This document shows, in pieces, positions 30,615-40,225 of a stretch of 64,000 nt of DNA. Numbering within the stretch: the first letter of the stretch is position 1; every line of letters begins with the position of its first letter. The position numbers and the translations under genes are program-made. Location: assembly GCA_019636035.1 (NCBI GenBank), contig JAHBYI010000001.1, forward strand, positions 241,508-305,507, written 5' to 3'. This DNA is from Candidatus Paracaedibacteraceae bacterium (lineage in GTDB: Bacteria; Pseudomonadota; Alphaproteobacteria; Paracaedibacterales; Paracaedibacteraceae). Below the pieces are notes generated by a model, which made no database searches, was not told where the DNA came from, and saw only the letters and a list, made by a program, of their open reading frames with translations.

Positions 30615-32105
30615 ATGACCAAATATCCTCATCTTATTGATGGTGTAGAAGTTTCAGGAAAATCTCAAAAATCACAGCCGATTATTAATCCATCAACAGA
30701 ACAAATTCTGGGATACGTCCCCCTCGCCAACCAAGAAGATGTCAATCAAGCCGTTCGCGCTGCGTTGGATGCGTTTCCCCTCTGGGCAGATACACCACCG
30801 GCAGTCCGTGCAAAAATTTTATTTAAATGGCGACAGCTTATTGACGATCATCTTGATGAATTGGCTCATCTCATTTCATCAGAACATGGTAAATCCAAAG
30901 TTGAAGCGGTTGGTTCTATCCAACGCGGGGCTGATGTCCTTGAGTTTGCTTGTGGTATTCCTTCTGCGCTCAAAGGTGAGTTTAGTTCCAATGTTGGCAG
31001 GCAAGTCGATTCCTATAGCATACGCCAACCTGTGGGCGTTGTTGCAACCATCACTCCCTTTAATTTTCCGGCCATGATTCCCTTGTGGATTGGGTCTGTT
31101 GCAATTGCCTGCGGTAATACAATTGTTTTAAAACCGTCGGAACGAACCCCATCGGCCGCTTTATTCTTAGCAAAATTAGCTCTGAAAGCTGGCCTTCCCA
31201 AAGGCGTTCTAAACATTTTACACGGGGCAAAAGATGCTGTTAATGGGCTGTTAACGCACCCGAATGTCGCAGCCGTTAGTTTTGTCGGACAAACATCAAC
31301 AGCTAAGTATGTTCAAGAAACAGCCATTGCTCATGGCAAGCGTGTGCAGGCTTTTGGCGGAGCTAAGAATCATGCCCTCGTTATGCCGGATGCAGACATG
31401 GACTCTACTGTCGATGCAATCTTAGGGGCTGCTTACGGATCAGCAGGTGAACGGTGCATGGCCATATCCGTTGCTGTTGCTGTCGGTGATAAAACAGCAG
31501 ACACCCTTATTGAAAAGTTATCCCCTAAAATCAAAGCGTTGAAGATCGATGCACCAACCAATGCGGATGCTGAAATGGGTCCCCTGATCACCAAAGAACA
31601 TCATGCAAAAGTACACGCGTTCATTGACACCGGCATCAAAGAAGGTGCCGCTCTCTTAATTGATGGCCGTGACTTATGTGTAGGAAAAACGGGGTATTTT
31701 CTGGGTGGGTGTTTGTTTGATCATGTGAAAACAGACATGGAAATTTATCAAAATGAAATATTTGGCCCTGTTCTGTGCATTGTTCGCGTTCAGTCCTATG
31801 AAGAAGGGCTAAATCTCATTAATAATCATGCCTACGCCAATGGTGTTGCCATTTTCACCCGTGACGGAGACAGTGCCCGCGATTTCTGCCACCGCATCCA
31901 AGTCGGTATGGTTGGTGTTAATGTGCCCATCCCTGTCCCTGTAGGATTCCATAGTTTCGGCGGATGGAAAGATTCAGTTTTTGCTGATCACGGCATGCAC
32001 GGGATGGAAGGCGTACGCTTCTTTACAAAACTAAAAACCATTACCAGCCGCTGGCCATCAGGGATTCGCCAAGGGGTTGAGTTCTCATTACCAACCGTGG
32101 AGTAA
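30615..32105 (+). CDS. mmsA: Methylmalonate-semialdehyde dehydrogenase (CoA-acylating)
   Basis: MmsA converts methylmalonate semialdehyde, from valine breakdown, to propionyl-CoA with NAD and CoA. The 496 residues show the aldehyde dehydrogenase core: TPFNFPAMIPLWIGSVAIACGNT, FVGQTSTAKYVQE, the catalytic cysteine in GSAGERCMAISV, and MEIYQNEIFGPVLCIV. The N-terminal HLIDGVEV start is typical of the family. mmsB follows three bases after its stop, as expected for the valine operon. Confidence 0.95.
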   Translation: MTKYPHLIDGVEVSGKSQKSQPIINPSTEQILGYVPLANQEDVNQAVRAALDAFPLWADTPPAVRAKILFKWRQLIDDHLDELAHLISSEHGKSKVEAVGSIQRGADVLEFACGIPSALKGEFSSNVGRQVDSYSIRQPVGVVATITPFNFPAMIPLWIGSVAIACGNTIVLKPSERTPSAALFLAKLALKAGLPKGVLNILHGAKDAVNGLLTHPNVAAVSFVGQTSTAKYVQETAIAHGKRVQAFGGAKNHALVMPDADMDSTVDAILGAAYGSAGERCMAISVAVAVGDKTADTLIEKLSPKIKALKIDAPTNADAEMGPLITKEHHAKVHAFIDTGIKEGAALLIDGRDLCVGKTGYFLGGCLFDHVKTDMEIYQNEIFGPVLCIVRVQSYEEGLNLINNHAYANGVAIFTRDGDSARDFCHRIQVGMVGVNVPIPVPVGFHSFGGWKDSVFADHGMHGMEGVRFFTKLKTITSRWPSGIRQGVEFSLPTVE

Positions 32106-32108
32106 GTC

Positions 32109-32990
32109 ATGGCAAATATCGGATTTATTGGGCTCGGCCATATGGGAAATCCCATGGCGCAAAACCTTGCAAAAAAAAAGCATAAGGTACATGTTTTTGA
32201 CCTTGATGAAAGTTCCGTTCACATAGCCGTTTCTGGTGGTTGCATCGCCGCGTCATCGGCTCTGGAAGCCGCAACAGGGCGTGATTTTGTTATCACCATG
32301 CTGCCCGCTGGTAAACACGTTAAATCTGTCCTCCTGGGTGAAGACGGTCTGATGGAATTGATACCCGAACCGGGGTTTTTTATTGATTGTTCAACCGTTG
32401 ATATTCAAACAAGCCTTGATATGCATGATCTTGCTACCGTAAAAGGACATCATGTCCTAGATGCCCCTGTTTCTGGCGGTGCAGCTGGTGCAAAATCAGG
32501 GACTCTGACCTTTATGGTGGGTGGACTTGCCGATGCTTTTAACAAAGCAAAACCCATCCTTGAGTGTATGGGGAAAAATATCTTTCATGCCGGTGCAGCT
32601 ACCCATGGTCAAGCCGCAAAACTGTGCAATAACTTAATGCTTGGCATTCATATGATTGGCACCTCTGAGGCTTTTCTCTTAGCGGAAAAATTAGGCCTTG
32701 AAGCAGCAACATTACAAATGATCTCGAATGCCTCTTCCGGTCAAAGTTGGGTATTGTCTAAGTACTGTCCGGCTCCGGTTCTAGAGGGAACGCCAGCCAT
32801 GAATGATTATAAACCCGGGTTTACAGGGGCCATGATGCTTAAAGATCTGAAACTTGCAACGGATGCAGCCCATCACAGCGACCTTGCTCTTCCTCTGACA
32901 GAAAAAGCAGAAGACCTCTACGATGATTTCTGCCGTGAACATGCCGGCATTGATTTTTCAGGGATCATTGAATTCCTGAAAATTCGATGA
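32109..32990 (+). CDS. mmsB: 3-hydroxyisobutyrate dehydrogenase
   Basis: MmsB oxidises 3-hydroxyisobutyrate to methylmalonate semialdehyde in valine catabolism, upstream of MmsA in the pathway. The 293 residues carry the NAD-binding GFIGLGHMGNPMAQNL, the substrate motif DAPVSGGAAGA, and the catalytic lysine in AAKLCNNLMLG. It forms an operon with mmsA. Confidence 0.94.
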   Translation: MANIGFIGLGHMGNPMAQNLAKKKHKVHVFDLDESSVHIAVSGGCIAASSALEAATGRDFVITMLPAGKHVKSVLLGEDGLMELIPEPGFFIDCSTVDIQTSLDMHDLATVKGHHVLDAPVSGGAAGAKSGTLTFMVGGLADAFNKAKPILECMGKNIFHAGAATHGQAAKLCNNLMLGIHMIGTSEAFLLAEKLGLEAATLQMISNASSGQSWVLSKYCPAPVLEGTPAMNDYKPGFTGAMMLKDLKLATDAAHHSDLALPLTEKAEDLYDDFCREHAGIDFSGIIEFLKIR

Positions 32991-33013
32991 CTCTATTAGG
33001 GTACGTCCTAATT

Positions 33014-33565
33014 CTAGCGATTGCTCTGGGGAATCGGTAATTGATCAGGGTCCAATTGTGACAAATACGCTAAATTCTTAGCAACAGAAACGGGATCAAG
33101 CGTTAAATTTGCATGATGATAGAGTTTACGCCACATTTTAGGGTGAATAGACTGTTTACTAGCCCACAACCCTAAGCCATTCACACAAGCAGTTTCATAG
33201 CTGGCAAGCAAAATGTCTGATGGTGTTAAGCGTTGATCAAACCACGCCAGACCATGAGCGATCATTTCATTATTGATAAAGGTATCGCCGATATAAAGGC
33301 TAACCCGTAACATCCCCTGAAGATCCCGATGCATCTCTGTAACAGCAATCTCATGATTCATGACCAAATCCGCCAAGAATTTCTGGGCAATCTGGCCGTA
33401 GGGTTGATCTACCTCCGGTGCATCACAAGCCCACAACCGTACAGCCACAGGTTCTTGCGTCTCCATATTAACAACCGTCACAACGTTTCCATCCCGAACC
33501 TCTGTGACAGTTCCTGTCCAACCAGAAAGCATAAGAATCAAAGGCAATAAAAATCGCTTCATCAT
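33014..33565 (-). CDS. Exported thermonuclease-fold (SNase-like) protein
   Basis: Staphylococcal-nuclease-like proteins cleave DNA and RNA with calcium. The 183-residue product has a short signal (MMKRFLLPLILMLSGWTG), then VTEVRDGNVVTV and VRLWACDAPEVDQPYGQ, which retain an Asp, an Arg and the Asp-x-x-Glu metal and base positions. The segment DLQGMLRVSLYIG stands where the family has D-x-Y-G-R, so the second catalytic arginine appears to be a methionine. A C-terminal extension of about 60 residues follows. Catalytic activity is therefore uncertain. Start codons at 33571 (GTG), 33565 and 33562 are all possible. Confidence 0.75.
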   Translation of the reverse strand: MMKRFLLPLILMLSGWTGTVTEVRDGNVVTVVNMETQEPVAVRLWACDAPEVDQPYGQIAQKFLADLVMNHEIAVTEMHRDLQGMLRVSLYIGDTFINNEMIAHGLAWFDQRLTPSDILLASYETACVNGLGLWASKQSIHPKMWRKLYHHANLTLDPVSVAKNLAYLSQLDPDQLPIPQSNR

Positions 33566-33660
33566 ATTCACCAGAAAATATTTTACTTGAATACTACGAT
33601 TGTATTTTATTAAAGGTTAAGGATAAATTAATTCTACTATTCGTTAACAACAAATAGGTC

Positions 33661-34455
33661 TTATTTTTTCCGCCAGCTCAAAACCCCGGCAATCATCACA
33701 CCCACTGAGATAATGAGGACAATAATACTGGCCAAGGCATTAATCTCTGGACTAACCCCAAGGCGAATACTGGAAAAGATTAACATCGGTAGGGTTGTGG
33801 CTCCTGGCCCCGATAAAAAGCTTGCAATAACTAAATCATCTAAAGAAAGAGCAAACGCAAGTAACCATCCTGAAATCAGGCTTGGTGCAATGAGGGGCAA
33901 CGTAATCACTAAAAATACTTTAGCCGGGCGCGCTCCCAAATCCTGGGCGGCTTCTTCTAAAGAACGGTCAAAATCAGACAAACGGGCTTGGATAATCAAA
34001 TAAACGTAAGCAGTTGCCAACGTGATATGAGCAATAGCAATGGTTGTTACCCCACGATGGGATGGCCAACCGATCAACTGTTCCGTTGACACAAACATCA
34101 TCAACATGGCAAGCCCTGTCATGATATCAGGCATAATCAAGGGTGCCGAAATCATCCCGCTAAACAACGTTCGCCCCTGAAATGCCCCGAAACGAATCAT
34201 AGCAACAGCCGCCAAAGTTCCCAAGACGACAGCGACCGTTGCCGTCACGCCGGCAATTCTCAGGCTCGCAAAAACCGCATCAATTAGCCCTTCATTCTCA
34301 AGGAGCGATCGGTACCATTTGGTGGTAAATCCTGTCCACGTTGTCACTAACATGGATTCATTAAAAGACAACACAACGACCGTTAAAATCGGTATGTATA
34401 AAAAGGAATATCCTAAAATTAATCCCGTAATATTAAAGGATGACAACCGACGCAT
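33661..34455 (-). CDS. potI: Putrescine/spermidine ABC transporter permease PotI-like
   Basis: This is the second inner-membrane permease of a polyamine importer. The 264-residue protein has about six hydrophobic segments and the EAA-loop motif LEEAAQDLGARPAKVFLVITLPLIAPSLISGWL, which docks onto the ATPase. Its start overlaps the stop of the preceding permease gene by one base. The four genes from 37637 down to 33661 form one operon: binding protein, ATPase, permease 1, permease 2. Confidence 0.9.
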   Translation of the reverse strand: MRRLSSFNITGLILGYSFLYIPILTVVVLSFNESMLVTTWTGFTTKWYRSLLENEGLIDAVFASLRIAGVTATVAVVLGTLAAVAMIRFGAFQGRTLFSGMISAPLIMPDIMTGLAMLMMFVSTEQLIGWPSHRGVTTIAIAHITLATAYVYLIIQARLSDFDRSLEEAAQDLGARPAKVFLVITLPLIAPSLISGWLLAFALSLDDLVIASFLSGPGATTLPMLIFSSIRLGVSPEINALASIIVLIISVGVMIAGVLSWRKK

Positions 34456-35363
34456 TAGTGCCCCCCCTTACGCAATTGACGACGCTGCATTACCATAATG
34501 GGCACAACAAACATAAGCAACATCACAACAGCAACCGTAGAAGCCACAGGCCAGTCTCGGTTATTGAAAAACTCAATCCAAATGATCCGACCAATCATCA
34601 AATTATCAGGAGCCCCTAAAAGTTCCGGGATGACAAACTCACCTAAAGCCGGAATAAAAACCAGGGCAACACCGGACAAAACACCAGGCATTGATAGCGG
34701 TACCGTCACACGCCAAAAAGCACGCCAAGGTGTACATCCCAAATCATAAGCAGCCTCAAGATACGATTCATCAATTTTTTCCAAAACCGAATAAATAGGC
34801 AGAATCATAAACGGCAAATAACAATAAACAATCCCAACCATCACAGAAAAATTATTATACAAAAACTGCTGTGGTTCCGTAATTAAGCCCAGATATAGCA
34901 TCAATTGATTTAATAATCCATCCTTAGCCAAAATTCCCATCCATGCGTAAACACGCACCAAAAACGATGTCCAGAAGGGTAAAATAACCAAAAGCAATAA
35001 GACAGTACGCCACCGATCAGGAACCCGAGAAATACTGTAGGCAATCACATAACCAACAATCAAACAAATGATTGTTGCCCCAAGGGCGATGGTAATTGAT
35101 GTCAATAATCCCGTCAGATAAAAAGGATCCGTCACCATGCGGATATAATTACCAACATTCAAATGAACATTTAAGAAACCCTCTTTCGTCCAATCAAAAA
35201 TCGGCAAATACGGTGGAATCGCCAGAACAGATTCGCTCAATGAGATCTTAAAAACCAAAAAGAACGGCACTAAGAAAAAAACAAGAAGCCATAAATAAGG
35301 CACGCCTAAAACCAGACGACGATCCCGCATAAGATTTTTGATTGCCCGGTGAACTTGTTTCAT
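34455..35363 (-). CDS. potH: Putrescine/spermidine ABC transporter permease PotH-like
   Basis: First permease of the polyamine importer. The 302 residues begin with a basic cytoplasmic segment and a membrane helix (LGVPYLWLLVFFLVPFFLVF), with about six helices in all. The EAA motif is SYLEAAYDLGCTPWRAFWRVTVPLSMPGVLSG. It overlaps the ATPase gene by four bases, which suggests coupled translation. Confidence 0.9.
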   Translation of the reverse strand: MKQVHRAIKNLMRDRRLVLGVPYLWLLVFFLVPFFLVFKISLSESVLAIPPYLPIFDWTKEGFLNVHLNVGNYIRMVTDPFYLTGLLTSITIALGATIICLIVGYVIAYSISRVPDRWRTVLLLLVILPFWTSFLVRVYAWMGILAKDGLLNQLMLYLGLITEPQQFLYNNFSVMVGIVYCYLPFMILPIYSVLEKIDESYLEAAYDLGCTPWRAFWRVTVPLSMPGVLSGVALVFIPALGEFVIPELLGAPDNLMIGRIIWIEFFNNRDWPVASTVAVVMLLMFVVPIMVMQRRQLRKGGH

Positions 35364-36502
35364 GATGTTAAAATCACCCCGTTTTCAGCACGCCAGAACA
35401 AATAAACTTCATCTTCCCAAGTGACTTCGCGTTCAGAAAATCGCAATAAATTGGGTCGAGCTGCCTGCACAAGTTTACCGGACTCCAGTTCCACATAATA
35501 AACGGAAACATCTCCCAAGTAGGCAATTTCCTTAACGATTCCCTTAGCCGTATTCCGATTACCTGCTGGTGGCGTGGATGAAATCATGACTTTTTCCGGT
35601 CGAATTGCCACTGAAATATGGCTTCCCAAAGGAACAGCAGCTGTATCAGTCACATACAGATGACAGCCAGCCTCGTCTGAATCAATCAGCACAAAATCAT
35701 CTTCATCCTCAATCACCACACCTTCGAAAATATTCATGGATCCGATAAATTCAGCTACATAACGTGAATTCGGAAATTCATAGATATCATGCGGAGCTCC
35801 GATTTGGCGAATACGCCCATCCTCCATAATACCAAGACGCGTTGACATGGTCATGGCTTCCTCTTGATCATGAGTCACCATAACAAAGGTAATCCCCACA
35901 CGTTCTTGAATATTAACAAGCTCGAACTGGGTTTGTTCTCGCAGTTTTTTATCCAAAGCACCTAAGGGCTCATCTAAGAGTAAGAGTTTAGGCTCTTTCA
36001 CTAAGCTCCGCGCCAAAGCAACCCGTTGTCGCTGCCCTCCCGATAACTGAGACGGTTTGCGATCCCCAAAATCACTCATCTGTACCAAATCCAAAGCCCA
36101 TTTTACTTTGTCTTGGATTGTCTTTTTTGCCATGCGTTCTTGACGTAATCCAAAGGCAACATTTTGGCTCACACTCATGTGCGGAAACAAGGCGTAAGAT
36201 TGGAACATCATATTGACAGGGCGTTCATAGGCCGGCCAATCTGTCACATCCGTTTCATCGATATAAATACGCCCGGACGTTGGCCTTTCAAACCCCGCTA
36301 ACATACGCAGAAGTGTTGTCTTGCCACTACCGGATCCACCCAAGAGAGAAAATAATTCTCCCTTATAAATTTGCAAAGACACCCCTTTGACAGCTTGAAC
36401 AGCCCCAAAAGATTTAGAGACACTATCAATCACAATATAAGGTTTTGCTTTGGGGTCTTGCCAAGCACCAAGTGCTTTTAAAGGTTGGGTTATAGGGGGC
36501 AT
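35360..36502 (-). CDS. potG: Polyamine ABC transporter ATP-binding protein PotG-like
   Basis: The ATPase powers polyamine import. From the ATG at 36502 (GAGGA five bases upstream) the protein is 380 residues. Walker A is LLGGSGSGKTTLLRM, the Q-loop lies in MMFQSYALFPHMSV, the signature is LSGGQRQRVALARSL, and Walker B LLLLDEPLGALD with the H-loop VTHDQEEAM. A TOBE-type C-terminal domain follows (about 285-375). A longer upstream frame lies inside the binding-protein gene and is rejected. Confidence 0.94.
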   Translation of the reverse strand: MPPITQPLKALGAWQDPKAKPYIVIDSVSKSFGAVQAVKGVSLQIYKGELFSLLGGSGSGKTTLLRMLAGFERPTSGRIYIDETDVTDWPAYERPVNMMFQSYALFPHMSVSQNVAFGLRQERMAKKTIQDKVKWALDLVQMSDFGDRKPSQLSGGQRQRVALARSLVKEPKLLLLDEPLGALDKKLREQTQFELVNIQERVGITFVMVTHDQEEAMTMSTRLGIMEDGRIRQIGAPHDIYEFPNSRYVAEFIGSMNIFEGVVIEDEDDFVLIDSDEAGCHLYVTDTAAVPLGSHISVAIRPEKVMISSTPPAGNRNTAKGIVKEIAYLGDVSVYYVELESGKLVQAARPNLLRFSEREVTWEDEVYLFWRAENGVILTS

Positions 36503-36509
36503 CTTATCC

Positions 36510-37637
36510 TCATTGTATCTTGCCCAGACGAAATTCTGTCCAGAGCCGCGTCCGATACCGTTCATACGACGCATTTTGGGGTTTATCTAACGTCAATTTA
36601 GCCATCACATCCGCCTTAGGATAGATAGTTGGGTCGTTCTTTATTTTAGAGTCAATATAAGCTGTCGCATCTTTATTCGCAACAGCCAGTTTAATCGCAT
36701 TGGCAATCCGAGCACTCACCTGCGGGCGCATCAAGAAATCAATAAACTTATGGGCATTATTAACATGAGGTGCCCCCTTGGGAATCGCAATACAATCAAT
36801 CCAAAGGGTTCCACCCTCTTGAGGAACGACATAACGGATATGGATTTTCTTGCCCACTTCATCAGCACGATCCTGAGCAAGCTGTGCTTCACCCGACCAA
36901 GCCTGGGCAAGGCAACTTTCGCCACCAACCAATTCATTAACGAATCGAGAGGAACTAAATCGCTTAATAAAAGGTCGGATCTTTTTCATATGATCCTGAG
37001 CCGATTGCAAATCATCAAGATCATCACTGCGCGGATCTTTGCCTAAATAAGCCAAAACCGCCGGGTAAACATCAACGGATTCATCCAACAATGTTACACC
37101 GCACCCTTGGAATTTCGAGACAACGTCCGGATCAAAGAGCATTCGATAACTTTGCGTCGGTGCATCAGGCATCCTTTTTAGAATTTCTTCTTCCACATAG
37201 GCAAAACCAAAAGTCCCCCAATAATAGGGAATAGTGTATTCTAAATCAGGATCAGCTAAACGCATTTGCTCATAAATAACAGGATCCACATGACGCAAGT
37301 TTGACAATTTTGTTTTATCAATTTTCTCATAAACACCCGCTTGAATCTGACGGACAGCATAGGGTGACGCCGAAGGGAAAATAATATCATATCCGGAATT
37401 GCCGGCAAATAATTTGGCCTCTAAAATTTCATTATTATCATAGAGATCATAGCGAATAGAAATGCCTGTTTCAGTTTCAAACTCATCCAACACATCCTTA
37501 GGAATCATGCCGTACCAGTTATAAACATTGAGATACTGGCCAGAATCCTGAGCTCCTGATTTTAGGTACAGATATCCCCCCCCACAACCAATGAGGAACA
37601 TCAGGATTTTCAAGGTGTTATTCAGCCCAATCATCAT
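36510..37637 (-). CDS. potF: Putrescine-binding protein PotF-like
   Basis: Periplasmic binding proteins capture the polyamine and hand it to the permease. The 375-residue product has an N-terminal hydrophobic segment ending FLIGCGGG, which may be a lipobox. Then LNVYNWYGMIPKDVLDEFE, GYDIIFPSASPYAVRQIQAG and PYYWGTFGFAYV follow the PotF pattern closely. It precedes the ATPase, permease and permease genes. PotF rather than PotD is chosen from overall similarity of these motifs; the real substrate could include spermidine. Confidence 0.88.
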   Translation of the reverse strand: MMIGLNNTLKILMFLIGCGGGYLYLKSGAQDSGQYLNVYNWYGMIPKDVLDEFETETGISIRYDLYDNNEILEAKLFAGNSGYDIIFPSASPYAVRQIQAGVYEKIDKTKLSNLRHVDPVIYEQMRLADPDLEYTIPYYWGTFGFAYVEEEILKRMPDAPTQSYRMLFDPDVVSKFQGCGVTLLDESVDVYPAVLAYLGKDPRSDDLDDLQSAQDHMKKIRPFIKRFSSSRFVNELVGGESCLAQAWSGEAQLAQDRADEVGKKIHIRYVVPQEGGTLWIDCIAIPKGAPHVNNAHKFIDFLMRPQVSARIANAIKLAVANKDATAYIDSKIKNDPTIYPKADVMAKLTLDKPQNASYERYRTRLWTEFRLGKIQ

Positions 37638-37730
37638 AATCTAGTTATGACTGAGAATGGGGGGAAATTCAAGAAAAGCTTAGGACGTGTTTACTTTTGA
37701 TTGTTCTTGATTCGGAATCGATCAAATTTT

Positions 37731-37845
37731 AGAGAACTATAGTCGTTTAATTCGGCGACAAACACGAGGAGCGAAGCATACAATTGTGCGTTAAGTGACG
37801 CTACACATAGCCGACTATAATGAGTCGGCTATATAGCTAACGCGG
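37731..37845. repeat. Dispersed intergenic repeat, TIR-flanked version
   Basis: Begins TATAGTCGTTTAATTCGGCG, contains GAGGAGCGAAGCATACA, and ends CCGACTATA, giving TATAGTCG/CGACTATA terminal inverted repeats. Inside, 37807-37832 is a perfect hairpin with 10-base arms ATAGCCGACT and AGTCGGCTAT and a 6-base loop. It shares the GAGGAGCGA block with copies at 46060, 48570 and 53515. Confidence 0.65.
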
Positions 37846-37852
37846 ATAGGCA

Positions 37853-37890
37853 GGAAAAGCCCGTCATTGAGAAAGGCAACGCGCTTTTCC
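37853..37890 (-). terminator. Inverted repeat just after clpP
   Basis: Twelve-base arms (GGAAAAGC-x-CGT against its complement) with one internal mismatch start eight bases after the clpP stop codon. There is no T-tract on the clpP strand; a T-rich run lies on the other side. It is probably an mRNA 3'-end structure, not a classic intrinsic terminator. Confidence 0.35.
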
Positions 37891-37897
37891 TCAATTT

Positions 37898-38539
37898 TTA
37901 TTTTTCTTTGTCAGCTTCAAGCATCAGTTCCCGTGGACGCTGGGTAACCACATGGTCAATAAGACCAAAAGCCTTTGCATCTTCGGCTGACATGAAATTA
38001 TCACGCTCCATAGCACGCTCAATCACATCAATTTTCTGCCCTGTATGCTCAACATACATTTGATTCAATCGTTCGCGCATTTTCAAGATCTCACGCGCCT
38101 GAATATCAATATCTGTTGCTTGACCTTGTGCCCCACCTGATGGTTGGTGGATCATAACACGAGCGTTTGGCAAACTATAACGTTTCCCTTTGGTTCCCGC
38201 TGTCAGCAGCAAGGATCCCATGGAACAAGCTTGCCCCATACACAAAGTTGCAATATCACACTTAACGTACTGCATGGTGTCATAGATGGACAGACCAGCC
38301 GTGACGACACCACCGGGTGAATTAATATAAAGCGCAATATCTTTATTGGGATTCTCAGATTCCAAGAATAAAATTTGAGCGCATATCAAACTTGCCATTT
38401 CATCATAAACTTGACCTGTGACAAAGATAATGCGCTCTTTAAGGAGGCGAGAGTAAATGTCATAAGACCGCTCCCCCCGGTTAGTTTGCTCAACAACAAT
38501 TGGAACTAATTGACTAACAAGGGAACGATCAAATGTCAT
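37898..38539 (-). CDS. clpP: ATP-dependent Clp protease proteolytic subunit ClpP
   Basis: ClpP forms the barrel-shaped serine protease that ClpX or ClpA feeds. The 213 residues carry the catalytic Ser in [13 protein letters not shown], the His in [16 protein letters not shown] and the Asp near residue 172. A short propeptide precedes the mature start, as usual. It starts two bases after the tig stop, in the standard tig-clpP order, but clpX does not follow; an intergenic repeat and the pot operon do. Confidence 0.96.
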   Translation of the reverse strand: MTFDRSLVSQLVPIVVEQTNRGERSYDIYSRLLKERIIFVTGQVYDEMASLICAQILFLESENPNKDIALYINSPGGVVTAGLSIYDTMQYVKCDIATLCMGQACSMGSLLLTAGTKGKRYSLPNARVMIHQPSGGAQGQATDIDIQAREILKMRERLNQMYVEHTGQKIDVIERAMERDNFMSAEDAKAFGLIDHVVTQRPRELMLEADKEK

Positions 38540-38541
38540 GT

Positions 38542-39969
38542 TTACTCACCTTTTGATTTAGAAGACTTTCCTTTCGAAGTTTTCTTGGCAGATGCTTTTC
38601 CTTCTGTTTCATCAGCTTCAAATCCGGGGACAACACCGCGGATTGCTTCGATCAAACCTTCAGGAGAAACTTTTTTCTCTGACAATTTAACTTCATTTAA
38701 TATAAAGTCTACCACTTTATCTTCTAAAATGGGAGCAGCAATTTGATCAACAGCCGCAGGATTTTTTTGGAAGAACTCAAAAACCTGCTTTACTTGCTTT
38801 GGATAGCGCATTGCTTCTTGGAAAATGGCTTGGCGAATCTCTTGCTCTTCAACTTTAATCTTTTTTTCACGAGCAACTTCAGAAATCACAAGACCAAGAC
38901 GAACGCGGCGTTCAGAAATTTCACGGTATTCCTTTTTAAGATCATCTTCAGAACGATTGTCATCATCCTCCAATGTCCCTTGTGTCTTGGCTTGATTAAG
39001 CTCTTCTTGCAGACGTGCCCAAATAGCATTGAATTCGTTTTCAACCATGGATTCAGGCAAATCAAAAGAATATTCCGTATTGAGAGCATCCAACAAATGA
39101 CGCTTTAGGCGCATACGAGAAAGATTGGTATACTCGCCTTCCATAGACTCTTGAACACGTTTTTTGAAATCAGCAACATCTTCACAACCAAATTCCTTAG
39201 CCAAGTCATCGGTCAACTCAACCTTAGCAGGTTCTTCAATCTTTGTTATCTTTAAGGATAGCTTCAAATCTTTTCCAGCAATAGCCTTATCCCCAAAATC
39301 AGCAGCAAACTTTTCTGTAACATCGACTGTCTCGCCTGCTTTAACACTCTTTAGACTCGCTTCAAGAGCACCAGAAAGCAACTGCTCATCAGAACCAACA
39401 ACCACATGCAAATGCTTATCAAAACCTTTGAACGCTTTGCCATCAACAGTTGCTGTTGCCACATCAAGATGAATCAAATCCCCCTCTTTTGCAGCCCGTT
39501 CTTTGGCCAAGGGTTGGAATTTTTTATGTTTTGAGACAATTTCATCAATTTTTGACTTAACTTCTGTTTCAGGCAAATCAACAACAAGTTTTTCCAACTT
39601 AATCTTGTCAAATCCTTTGAGGTCAACGGACGGCATAACTTCAAATTCAACTTTGAACTCAACATCCTTACCTTCGTCAAAAGCATCAACGGATATTTTG
39701 GGTTGTGACGCTTGGCGGATTTCATTGTCCTTAGAAATTTGCTTAACTGCAGAGTTAACAACATTTTCCAAGGCTTCCTGCATCGCATCCGCACCATAAC
39801 GTTGCTTAAGAATTGTCGTTGGAACCATCCCCGGGCGGAAACCAGGCATTTTAACCTTTTTACCGATAACCGTTAGACGTTCGTGGATCTTATTTTCCAT
39901 GTCTGCGGATGGAACAACGACGCTATATTCTTGCTTTAAGCCCTTGGCTGATGTGCGGGAGATTTTCAT
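38542..39969 (-). CDS. tig: Trigger factor, ribosome-associated chaperone
   Basis: Trigger factor binds nascent chains at the ribosome exit tunnel. The 475-residue protein has the ribosome-binding domain (about 1-110, with the GFRPGMVP signature), the FKBP-type peptidyl-prolyl isomerase domain (about 155-240) and the long helical chaperone domain. The C-terminus ends in a Lys/Ser-rich tail ([16 protein letters not shown]) longer than usual. It forms an operon with clpP. Confidence 0.94.
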   Translation of the reverse strand: MKISRTSAKGLKQEYSVVVPSADMENKIHERLTVIGKKVKMPGFRPGMVPTTILKQRYGADAMQEALENVVNSAVKQISKDNEIRQASQPKISVDAFDEGKDVEFKVEFEVMPSVDLKGFDKIKLEKLVVDLPETEVKSKIDEIVSKHKKFQPLAKERAAKEGDLIHLDVATATVDGKAFKGFDKHLHVVVGSDEQLLSGALEASLKSVKAGETVDVTEKFAADFGDKAIAGKDLKLSLKITKIEEPAKVELTDDLAKEFGCEDVADFKKRVQESMEGEYTNLSRMRLKRHLLDALNTEYSFDLPESMVENEFNAIWARLQEELNQAKTQGTLEDDDNRSEDDLKKEYREISERRVRLGLVISEVAREKKIKVEEQEIRQAIFQEAMRYPKQVKQVFEFFQKNPAAVDQIAAPILEDKVVDFILNEVKLSEKKVSPEGLIEAIRGVVPGFEADETEGKASAKKTSKGKSSKSKGE

Positions 39970-40004
39970 TACTTACTCTGCCTAATAATTCGATTGTATA
40001 TGAA

Positions 40005-40089
40005 TGGTGCGGGCGGAGGGACTTGAACCCCCACGGCTCTCGCCGCCAGAACCTAAATCTGGTGTGTCTGCCAATTTCACCACGCCCGC
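40005..40089 (-). tRNA. tRNA-Leu (anticodon UAG)
   Basis: The minus strand folds into a class II tRNA with acceptor GCGGGCG, a D arm with TTGGCAGAC, anticodon stem CCAGA/TCTGG with loop TTTAGGT (anticodon TAG), a long variable arm and T arm GGGTTCAAGTCCC. The CCA end is encoded (40005-40007). It reads CUA and, by wobble, other CUN codons. Confidence 0.95.
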
Positions 40090-40155
40090 ATAAGACGCTA
40101 TTTAATAGTGATAATTATGTTTACCGCATCAGAACAGTTTTTTCAACAGTTTTTT

Positions 40156-40190
40156 CAAAAATGCTGCATCCAATCAAATCGAAGATGCAG
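40156..40190 (-). terminator. Intrinsic terminator of the tol operon
   Basis: On the minus strand, 36 bases after the tolB stop, a perfect 7-base stem CTGCATC/GATGCAG with a 13-base loop is followed by CATTTTTG. The stem is short but the position and T-run fit. Confidence 0.5.
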
Positions 40191-40225
40191 AAATTATGCG
40201 CCACAGATTTGAAGCCCATAAATTA

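Noticed and set aside
33006..33024. Short exact match CCTAATTCTAGCGATTG also found near 57796
   Set aside because: It is 17 bases only, one copy is coding in cpaC, and there is no further similarity; probably chance.
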